Shown here: positions 6,079-12,957 of the stretch, piece by piece
Layout: each line of letters starts with the position of its first letter
Numbering within the stretch: position 1 is the stretch's first letter
Translations under genes and position numbers: made by a program
The notes under the pieces: generated by a model
The model's database searches: none
Seen by the model: the letters and a program-made list of their open reading frames with translations, nothing else
What the model was told of the DNA's origin: nothing
Source: Clostridia bacterium
GTDB taxonomy: Bacteria; Bacillota_A; Clostridia; Christensenellales; Aristaeellaceae
Direction of reading: 5' to 3'
Assembly (NCBI GenBank): GCA_017938645.1
Contig: JAGBBE010000086.1
Location: 1 to 12,957 of the forward strand
Length of the DNA: 12,957 bases

Positions 6079-9000
6079 TTATTTGATGATTTGTCCGAGT
6101 TCGTTGAAGGTATAAATTCCTGCAATCAGCATACTATTTGTTGACGACACATAAAACTCCTGATTTGTGATCAGTTTTCCGCTTCCTGTGACGTAATAGT
6201 AATACCCATCAATGTATTTAAGTCCAACAGAAGAAGACTTGCCATTTACATAGTAATACCTTCCATCACTCTTCGTCACGAATCCATTGAGCATCTTGCC
6301 ATCTTCACCAAACTCGTAGTTGCCAATCGGCAAATCGCAATAGGTATGGGATACATAGTGCTTGCCCGTCTTGATCACACCGCCCCAGTATGCATAGTAG
6401 TAACTACCATCAATCTGGAACAGCCCGCATGTACTGGTTTTACCATTCTGGTAATAGTACCGTACCCCATCCTTCTCGACAATTCCCTGAAGCATTCTGC
6501 CATCTGCCCCAAACTCATAATTTCCGGCAGGAAGGTCACAATGCGTCGTAGATACATAATACTTACCAGAATTGATGATTCCACTCCAGTTCACATAGTA
6601 GTAATCACCGTCGATCTTGTACAGGCCATTCGTGCAGGTTTTTCCATTGGCGTAGTAGTACAGCACTCCATCTTTTTCGACCATACCCTGCAGCATTTTA
6701 CCATCAGCACCAAATTCATAGTTGCCAACAGGAAGATCGCAGTAAGTCTTAGATACATACTGCTTACCAGTCTTGACTACGCCATCCCAATACACGTAGT
6801 AGTAATCACCATTCCATTCGATCAAACCATGAGTACCGGTAATACCCTTATCGTAGTATATCAATCCCTTATCAGTTTCGAAAACACCACTCATCAGCTT
6901 ACCGTCGGTACCAAACTCGTAGTTACCCACAGGCAGATCACAATAGGTTCTGGAGACATATTGCTTACCAGTCTTAACAATGCCACCCCAGTATACGTAG
7001 TAATAATCGTCGTCAACTTTAATCAGACCGCAAGTTCCTGTTTTACCATTCTCATAGTAATACAAAATGTCATCCTTTTCTATAATGCCCTGCAGCATCT
7101 TGCCATCAGCACCAAATTCATAGTTGCCAACAGGAAGATCGCAATAGGTTCTGGAGACATATTGTTTACCGGTTTTTACAACACCACCCCAGTATACATA
7201 ATAGTAATCGCCATCAAGTTTAATCAGGCCACAAGTTCCTGTTTTACCATTCTCGTAGTAATACAAAATGCCATCCTTTTCCACAACGCCTTGCTGCATT
7301 CTTCCGTCAGTACCAAACTCATAGTTACCCACGGGCAAATCACAGTAGGTTCTAGAGACATATTGCTTACCAGTTTTAACAATGCCTCCCCAGTACACGT
7401 AGTAATAATCGCCGTCAAGCTCAATCATGCCATGTGTTCCTGTTTTACCATTCTCATAGTAATACAGAACACCGTCCTTTTCTACAATGCCCTGCAGCAT
7501 TTTTCCATCCAATCCAAATTCGTAATTACTACAGGGAAGATCGCAATAAGTTGCCCATGCATATGTTTTTGCATTTTTAACCATACCCGTAGAACTGAAG
7601 AAGTAGTAATCTCCATCTATCTTATCCAGTCCCATCTGGCTAACGCCATTTACGACATTGTAGATGTTGCCATTCAACTCATACAGTCCGTCTTCAACGA
7701 GTCCGCGATCAATTCCATCTTCACCCAAATCATGCCACTCCCGCATAGACATGTTTTCGCGTTTGGTTACCTCTGAAATTCCAGTCACTAAATAACCCGA
7801 ACGGAAGTAATACCAATTCTCATCAATGAACTGCCATTTACTAAAGTAATACGACGGGCCATAATAGTAACGAATACCATTCAGTGTTCTTACCCATTCT
7901 CCTGAATGGATTTTACCATTCACTTCAAAGGTGAAATATACTCCTCCGATCCGCTGTTCCCCGCTGACAGCCTGATAATTCTTGAAGTAATACCACTCAC
8001 CCTTGATATTCTGCCAACCGTTCGTCAGCAAACCAAGGTTCGCATACCTCCACACACCCGCCGGTTCCTGACCCTCGACGGGTTCACCCGTTGTTTCAAA
8101 GAACAATCCGGTATACTTCGTCTGGCCAACGTTCACGCCAGCTTCGCCGAAGTCGTAGTAGTAGGTCTTGCCGTCCACGGTGTCAACGATCGGCTGAATG
8201 CCCTTGAGGCGCTCACCGTCAACATAGTAGGCATAGCCGCCGTCTTCGTTGATCCAGCCCTGCTTGATCTTGTTGACCAGCGTGTAGGTATCCTCAAAGC
8301 GGGCGTAGGTATCCTCAAAGGAGCCGCCGGCGTCCTTGGAGTCGTTGGGATTGACGTAGGGCAACAGGCCAAAGGTTTCCTGATTTTCAGGCTTCTGCGC
8401 GAAGGAATACAGTCCGCTGGCACGCATGTAGATGCGGTAGCCGATTTCACCCACATGAGCAGCAGAAATCTTTTCAACGTTGTTGTCCCATACACCGTCC
8501 TTGGGAGTCAGCTTGATGCCGTTGACGATGCACAGCGGGTTGGCCATGGAGGGGTCAATAGCAGCCGTCTGGTCAATCCAGTTCAGCGTCAGCGTCAGCG
8601 TGTTGGATTCCTTGTCGAGTTCCTTGCCTGCGAGCTCGAAGTACTCGTTGATCAGCTTGATGTCGTCAACATTCACTTCAAAGCGATTGTCAAACTTCAG
8701 CGTGGCGTTGACATAGGTCAGCGGGCTGATGCGTTCAGCCAGCTGGAGCAGGAACGTCCAGGCGGAAGCGCCCTCCATGTCTGCACCAGGCAGCATGTAG
8801 GTCAGATCAGCCAGTTTCTGGGGAATCGGAATCTGCGTCATGTCCAGAGCGACGATGTAGGAAGTAACCATATCCTCGTCAGGATTGATGACGTTGTAGA
8901 TGTTTCCATCTTCCATAGTGGAGTTGGAAACCTTGCGATCCCAAGCCAGCATACGGTTGCCACCGGTAGCCTGATCGAAGTCAAAAGTGTTCTCACCCTG

Positions 9001-12000
9001 AGCATACATCGCCACGTTGATGCTGTCAGACGCGCTGTCGTTACCATTCACGCTGGCGGTGATCTTCAGGGACTTGACGGTCGTTTCCGCATTGGCATGG
9101 AAGAACATACCCTGCATCTCGCCAGCCGCGGTGCTGCTCAGTTCGAACAGGACATCCTCACTGCCGAAGGCAACTTCCTTGCTTTCGAAGAGCGCCTTGA
9201 GAGGCAGTTCAACGACAGAGCCGTATACGACGTCAACCTTGTCCTTGGTAAAGTAGATCTGATCAGGAGCAACCATATTCAGCGTCTTGAAGCCAATAAT
9301 GGTTTCACCCTGCATCAGGTACACATCCACGCTGCCGTTGAGCAGACCGGTGAATACGCCTTCCTCGGTAATGCTGCCCCAGCGCTCGTCAGAAACGGCC
9401 CAGAAAGCATCTTCAGGAACATCCACAACGTTTCCGCTGGGACTGACGCCGATAGCGCTCACCTGCACGGAGGTGCCCACAGTCAGGTAGTCGTAGTCGG
9501 TCTCCAGCAGTGCGTGGTCAAACGCAGTGGAACTGGGAGCAGTGGAGTACATCAGCAAAGAGGTACTTACGGAGCGAGGATAGCCGTCGGAGGGACGGTT
9601 CTTGACGCTCAGGCCCTCTTCACCGGGCTCGAAGGATACGAACGTGGAAGATCCGCCGCCGTCGAGGTTGATGGCGTCCACACAGCCTGCATCCTTCATG
9701 ATCTGGGCAATCTCAACCATGCTGCCGCCGCAGGAGAAGGGCTCCTGACGTCCGTCAAGCACCATGAAGACCACCTTGCCGGTCGCAGTGACACCCACAG
9801 CCGTGCGCGGTGCGCGAGAGGAGTAGTAGTCGCTGGTAGCGGTAACAGCCAGTTCGCCGTCCTTGACCAGCGGGCTGCCGAAGCCGCCGATAGCCTCTTC
9901 CAGCTGATCCTTATAGGTATTCCATTCCTCTGTGGTCGTTCCGATTACAGGAGTGCCGTCCTTCAGGATGGCAAAGAAACCGTTCTTGGCAATGTTGACA
10001 ACCGGCTTATAGGTCTGGCCATGCATGACCAGCAGTCCGCCGGGATCGCCCGTACCCATGTCGTAGCCGCCCGCGTTGATGGATGCGACGACATTGAAGT
10101 CCTTGATGTATTCATCGCTTTCCGGATCGCCATACAATGCCTGAACCGCGTTGGCCTGATCCGATACGCGCATCATTTCCCATTCCTGGGGATCACGGCT
10201 GGCATAGTTTGCCAGCACGCCTACGTTGTCATTGCGCAGATCGGCAGTGGCAATGTAGTAGGCAATCTGCTGGTTGTCAGCAGTGGTAGCGTAATTGATC
10301 TGCTGAGTGATACCCGGAGCCAGAGTGAGGGTCTCGGAGTCAAACACGGTGTAGTAATTGTTCTCCAGATCCTCCACGTAGTCGCCGGCAGTTTTGCACA
10401 GATAGTCTGCGAAGGCGTAGCAGCAGGCTCTGCGGCGTACAGCAAGCACATCGCTGGAATTCTGGAAGTTGCGGGTACCTTCCAGCGTAGCAACAACCTT
10501 GTTGCTGGTATAGGCATTGTATACCGCGTTGCGCAGTTCCTTGCGGGTGCTCAGACCGTCCAGACGGTTGTTGATCAGGTACTCAGCGCGCTGTACGTCG
10601 TTGAGGTCCTCAGTGAAGTAAGAAGCGAACAGTGCAGTCATCGGAGGCAGGCCTTCGCCGCTGGTATAAGCGGTATAATCGGCTGCGCTCAGATTGTTCA
10701 TGATGTAGTAGCCATCCATGTCTCCGTACATGTCCGTGATGCTGAAGGAACCTTCATCAGACTGGACATTGTAGTTGAACATGTAGTCACGTCCAATAAC
10801 CGTGACCATTTCCTCCAGCGTCTTGGCATCCTTGACGCCAAGCTGGTCAGCCATGCTCAGCAGGTCAACAAGGTCGCCCACCCAGCCGCCAACGTCAGCG
10901 TGATTTTCGCTGCCATTGTTGTGGTAGGTGATGTCCATGGTGCCGAACATGTGGCCAAAGTCTGCCAAATTGCCGTTGGGCAGATCGAACCATTTGAGGT
11001 TCTTCAGACCGGAGGCATTGATCATGACAGAGCCGTCGTTGTCCTCGGAGGTGTTGATCATATCCTCCATCTGGTTGACGAACTTGGCAAAGCCTTCATC
11101 CTCGTAGCCAGCCATGATTCCCCAGGAACCAGACATATAGCGCTCGACACCGGTACGGATGTACTTGATGACCAGCGCCAGAGGATCCTTGCCGGGGTTC
11201 TGGCGGACATACTCAATGGCCATTTCCTCAAGGTAGGGCAGGTTGGCCATGAAGTCTTCATAGGTGCTGATGTCCTCCGCCTGAACCTTGGGGATCTCGA
11301 CATAGCCGACCTTCACGCCGCAATTCTTACAGGCTTCGTGCTCATTCCAGCCCACGTTAGTGTAGGTGGGATTCTTGGCAGGCACGGTTTCGTATTCATG
11401 CTTGAGCGCAGGGATTACGTCGCCGCCATCCTGCTTGTTACAGTTGGTGCAGTACTTGCTGCCCTTGGGATGTCCGTCCCATTCGCAGCGGGCAGGCACA
11501 TCATCCAGTGCAGTTACCCAGTCATGGCCAAAAGCGGGCTGTTCAACCTGAGCGACCAGCACGTCAGCACAGACGGAGCAGTGAGAGCCTTCGGTATAGC
11601 CAACCGTTTCACAGGTTGCGGCCACAGCTTCATCGATCACAACGGTATGCTCCTGCTTCTCGGTGTAAGCAAGACCGCAGCCGTTGATACATTCAGAAAC
11701 ATCGTTCTGACAGGGGAACTTGCCGTCCCAATTGTGACCGGTGGCAGGAATCACTTCCTGTGCCTCAAGGGTCGTATCACAGGTCGGGCAATAAACGCCG
11801 GCGGTGATGCCTTCCTCGGTACAGGTGGGAGCCACCGCATCGCCGATAGGCTGGCCGTCGTGCGCAGCAACAGGTTCGGTGTAGGTGCTCGGGCACTGGA
11901 TAGTGGTTTCAGTGCCGTCTTCACCAACGACCGTTGCCGTGTTGGTACAGGTGTAGGTCATCTCACCTTCCTGTTCGCAGGAATGCTTGGTGGTTTCCTC

Positions 12001-12957
12001 ACCAACATAGTTGTGATTTTCGGGATTGATGTCAATGGGCTGGGTCATAGTACCGTCGCAGGTGACGGTTTCACCGGCCTCATTGGTAACAGTATAGGTG
12101 CAGTAGAAGGTCATAACGCCTTCCGCCACACAGGTGGGTACCAGGGTGATTTCGCCTTCGCCGTCGAACACATGCTTGGTGAGATCAACGGGGATGACTT
12201 CCGTCTTGGTGTTTTCGATGCCTTCAACCGCGCAGTTTTCATTCTGACAGGTGAAGAGCTTCGTACCTTCGGTCAGACAGGTAGCCTCCAGAATAACCTT
12301 GCCCTCGTTCCAGACGTGGTTATCGGGCTCGATACCGATCTCCTCGGTAGTGGTAACAGGAGCGCCTTCCTTGGTCTTGCAATTTTCGTTGATACAGGTC
12401 TTGGTCAGCACACCCACTGCCATACAGGTGGGCTCAGTGGTGACTTCGCCTTCATTCCAGACGTGATTTTCAGAATCAACATCCAGTTTTTCTACACGGA
12501 TGGTTCCACAGGTCAGCGGCTTGCCATCAGCATCAACCTTGATGTTGCCTTCCTCGTCCAGTGCGCCGGTTTCGCGGATGCAAACATAGGTTTCGCTGCC
12601 CTCCGCCATACAGGTAGCAGGCACAACCACGGGCTCGCTCCAAAGATGCTCCAGAGCGTCGAGAATTTCCTGAGCAACGATCACTTCACCGCAAACTTCG
12701 CAGTGCTTGCCTTCGGTCAGGCCGGTTTCAGTACAGGTGGGGGCCTTGGCTTCGTCGATCACTTCAGTGTGAGCGGCCATGGGCACTTCTTCCTGAGCAA
12801 CCAGCACTTCGTTACACACGGAGCAGTGCTTGCCTTCAGTCAGGCCGATTTCAGTACAGGTGGGGGCCTTGGCTTCGTCGATCACTTCGGTATGAGCGGC
12901 CATGGGCACTTCTTCCTGAGCGACCAGCACTTCGTCACACACAGAGCAGTGCTTGCC
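6079..12957 (-). CDS. Giant modular surface protein with Cys/His repeats, NAGPA-type phosphodiester glycosidase domain and cell-wall-binding repeats (N-terminus beyond window)
   Basis: An open frame of 2292 residues reaches the right edge; the true start and any signal peptide lie outside, and the first in-frame GTG (12942) falls within a repeat. Numbering from the edge: residues 1-558 hold at least 13 modules, most with C-x2-C pairs. Residues 560-874 are an unrecognised region. Residues 875-1138 match the NAGPA/DUF2233 family: ETLTLAPG, INAGGYDM (960-967), GFGSPLVKDG, RTAVGV (1051) and LDGGGSS with D1099. Residues about 1143-1225 look like a bacterial Ig-like domain (FWAVSDERWGSITEEGVF). Residues 1226-1560 are unrecognised. 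From about 1565 to the end are aromatic wall-binding repeats (GWQNIKGEWYYF), ending in a regular 67-residue array. NAGPA enzymes hydrolyse sugar-phosphodiester bonds. I infer an extracellular, wall-attached enzyme. There is no LPXTG motif at the C-terminus, so attachment would rely on the repeats. Flippase and LicD genes follow on the same strand. Confidence 0.9.
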   Translation of the reverse strand, partial: GKHCSVCDEVLVAQEEVPMAAHTEVIDEAKAPTCTEIGLTEGKHCSVCNEVLVAQEEVPMAAHTEVIDEAKAPTCTETGLTEGKHCEVCGEVIVAQEILDALEHLWSEPVVVPATCMAEGSETYVCIRETGALDEEGNIKVDADGKPLTCGTIRVEKLDVDSENHVWNEGEVTTEPTCMAVGVLTKTCINENCKTKEGAPVTTTEEIGIEPDNHVWNEGKVILEATCLTEGTKLFTCQNENCAVEGIENTKTEVIPVDLTKHVFDGEGEITLVPTCVAEGVMTFYCTYTVTNEAGETVTCDGTMTQPIDINPENHNYVGEETTKHSCEQEGEMTYTCTNTATVVGEDGTETTIQCPSTYTEPVAAHDGQPIGDAVAPTCTEEGITAGVYCPTCDTTLEAQEVIPATGHNWDGKFPCQNDVSECINGCGLAYTEKQEHTVVIDEAVAATCETVGYTEGSHCSVCADVLVAQVEQPAFGHDWVTALDDVPARCEWDGHPKGSKYCTNCNKQDGGDVIPALKHEYETVPAKNPTYTNVGWNEHEACKNCGVKVGYVEIPKVQAEDISTYEDFMANLPYLEEMAIEYVRQNPGKDPLALVIKYIRTGVERYMSGSWGIMAGYEDEGFAKFVNQMEDMINTSEDNDGSVMINASGLKNLKWFDLPNGNLADFGHMFGTMDITYHNNGSENHADVGGWVGDLVDLLSMADQLGVKDAKTLEEMVTVIGRDYMFNYNVQSDEGSFSITDMYGDMDGYYIMNNLSAADYTAYTSGEGLPPMTALFASYFTEDLNDVQRAEYLINNRLDGLSTRKELRNAVYNAYTSNKVVATLEGTRNFQNSSDVLAVRRRACCYAFADYLCKTAGDYVEDLENNYYTVFDSETLTLAPGITQQINYATTADNQQIAYYIATADLRNDNVGVLANYASRDPQEWEMMRVSDQANAVQALYGDPESDEYIKDFNVVASINAGGYDMGTGDPGGLLVMHGQTYKPVVNIAKNGFFAILKDGTPVIGTTTEEWNTYKDQLEEAIGGFGSPLVKDGELAVTATSDYYSSRAPRTAVGVTATGKVVFMVLDGRQEPFSCGGSMVEIAQIMKDAGCVDAINLDGGGSSTFVSFEPGEEGLSVKNRPSDGYPRSVSTSLLMYSTAPSSTAFDHALLETDYDYLTVGTSVQVSAIGVSPSGNVVDVPEDAFWAVSDERWGSITEEGVFTGLLNGSVDVYLMQGETIIGFKTLNMVAPDQIYFTKDKVDVVYGSVVELPLKALFESKEVAFGSEDVLFELSSTAAGEMQGMFFHANAETTVKSLKITASVNGNDSASDSINVAMYAQGENTFDFDQATGGNRMLAWDRKVSNSTMEDGNIYNVINPDEDMVTSYIVALDMTQIPIPQKLADLTYMLPGADMEGASAWTFLLQLAERISPLTYVNATLKFDNRFEVNVDDIKLINEYFELAGKELDKESNTLTLTLNWIDQTAAIDPSMANPLCIVNGIKLTPKDGVWDNNVEKISAAHVGEIGYRIYMRASGLYSFAQKPENQETFGLLPYVNPNDSKDAGGSFEDTYARFEDTYTLVNKIKQGWINEDGGYAYYVDGERLKGIQPIVDTVDGKTYYYDFGEAGVNVGQTKYTGLFFETTGEPVEGQEPAGVWRYANLGLLTNGWQNIKGEWYYFKNYQAVSGEQRIGGVYFTFEVNGKIHSGEWVRTLNGIRYYYGPSYYFSKWQFIDENWYYFRSGYLVTGISEVTKRENMSMREWHDLGEDGIDRGLVEDGLYELNGNIYNVVNGVSQMGLDKIDGDYYFFSSTGMVKNAKTYAWATYCDLPCSNYEFGLDGKMLQGIVEKDGVLYYYENGKTGTHGMIELDGDYYYVYWGGIVKTGKQYVSRTYCDLPVGNYEFGTDGRMQQGVVEKDGILYYYENGKTGTCGLIKLDGDYYYVYWGGVVKTGKQYVSRTYCDLPVGNYEFGADGKMLQGIIEKDDILYYYENGKTGTCGLIKVDDDYYYVYWGGIVKTGKQYVSRTYCDLPVGNYEFGTDGKLMSGVFETDKGLIYYDKGITGTHGLIEWNGDYYYVYWDGVVKTGKQYVSKTYCDLPVGNYEFGADGKMLQGMVEKDGVLYYYANGKTCTNGLYKIDGDYYYVNWSGIINSGKYYVSTTHCDLPAGNYEFGADGRMLQGIVEKDGVRYYYQNGKTSTCGLFQIDGSYYYAYWGGVIKTGKHYVSHTYCDLPIGNYEFGEDGKMLNGFVTKSDGRYYYVNGKSSSVGLKYIDGYYYYVTGSGKLITNQEFYVSSTNSMLIAGIYTFNELGQIIK
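6082..7620 (-). repeat. 201-bp tandem repeat array (7 full units plus a partial) encoding 67-residue wall-binding modules
   Basis: Units begin at 7620, 7419, 7218, 7017, 6816, 6615 and 6414 on the minus strand, each 201 bases; a shortened 44-residue unit (6213-6082) ends the protein. Each full unit has IDGDYYYVYWGG-like and EKDGILYYYENGKTGT-like halves separated by a TYCDLPVGNYEFG segment. The Tyr/Trp/Gly pattern resembles choline-binding-type and glucan-binding repeats. Units 2-5 are the most alike; outer units have diverged. The fourth unit is aberrant in its second half (GVFETDKGLIYYDKGITGTH). Confidence 0.9.
9544..10335 (-). other. Phosphodiester glycosidase (NAGPA/DUF2233) domain within the giant protein
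   Basis: Residues 875-1138 of the visible protein carry the family's ordered landmarks: an ETLTLAPG strand, an N-x-V-A-S-I-N-A-G-G-Y motif, G-S-P-L-V-K-D-G, R-T-A-V-G, F-M-V-L-D-G-R, and N-L-D-G-G-G-S-S-T before a final S-T-S-L-L-M segment. The human member removes GlcNAc from GlcNAc-1-phospho-mannose. Bacterial substrates are mostly unknown, and the phosphodiester target here is not predictable. Confidence 0.87.
11287..12957 (-). repeat. Array of at least 13 Cys/His-rich modules at the visible N-terminus of the giant protein
   Basis: Nearly every module opens with a His (HTEVIDEA, HVWNEGEV, HDGQPIGD, HNWDGK, HEYETVPA), has a PTC-like single Cys about 10-14 residues later, then often a C-x2-C pair (HCSVC, YCPTC, YCTNC, ACKNC). 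Lengths vary from about 30 to 60 residues. Similar strings occur in large surface proteins of gut Firmicutes. One His plus three Cys could bind zinc, but that is inference; several modules lack part of the set. Confidence 0.8.
12775..12957 (-). repeat. Near-identical 123-bp tandem repeats at the window edge
   Basis: A 41-residue unit (12775-12897, AHTEVIDEAKAPTCTE to EEVPMA) is followed towards the right edge by the last 20 residues of another almost identical copy (12898-12957). The next unit on the other side shares its first two thirds and then diverges (HCEVCGEVIVAQEILDA). More copies probably lie beyond the edge. Confidence 0.85.

Noticed and set aside
6346..7776. A 476-residue open frame on the plus strand across the tandem repeat array
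   Set aside because: It lies opposite the well-supported wall-binding repeats and inherits their 67-residue period. It has no ribosome binding site and no recognisable domain.
12940..12942. The GTG at 12942 as the true start of the giant protein
   Set aside because: The frame continues through it to the window edge and it lies within a repeated Cys module, so the real start must be outside the window.

Overview
The window looks like part of a chromosome from an anaerobic Firmicute (Clostridia-like, probably gut-associated). This is inferred from strong AGGAGG-type ribosome binding sites, the gene families present, and a giant surface protein built from modules typical of gut Clostridia: Cys/His repeats, a phosphodiester glycosidase domain and aromatic cell-wall-binding repeats. 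The exact taxon cannot be read from the sequence.

Left part (1-2675, about 60% GC in the lines I counted by hand): a cysteine synthase gene (cysK, minus strand) and an NhaC-family Na+/H+ antiporter gene (plus strand) diverge from a compact region with two back-to-back sigma-A-like promoters. Two terminator-like hairpins lie downstream of cysK. A clear 12-bp terminator closes the antiporter gene.

Middle part (2676-6067, minus strand): a decayed diaminopropionate ammonia-lyase gene (dpaL) carries two reading-frame lesions. Upstream of it, and reading into it, are a LicD-family phosphotransferase gene and a Wzx-type polysaccharide flippase gene. The last two are AT-rich (about 33-42% GC in sampled lines) compared with the genes on either side.

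Right part (6079 to the right edge, minus strand): one uninterrupted reading frame of 2292 visible residues, cut off at its N-terminus by the window edge. In protein order it holds at least 13 Cys/His modules, an unrecognised region of about 315 residues, a NAGPA-type phosphodiester glycosidase domain, an Ig-like domain, another unrecognised stretch, irregular cell-wall-binding repeats, and a 201-bp tandem array (seven full units and one partial). Base composition falls sharply inside this gene near 8040, at the start of the repeat-rich C-terminus.

Transcription on the minus strand would run from the giant surface protein through the flippase and LicD into the dpaL remnant, with gaps of 65, 24 and 34 bases. 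A perfect 16-bp hairpin sits in the first gap. The simplest reading is a cell-surface locus: a secreted wall-attached enzyme encoded with a flippase and a LicD-type enzyme that may build or decorate the glycan it binds or acts on. That link is inference. The families themselves are well supported by sequence motifs.
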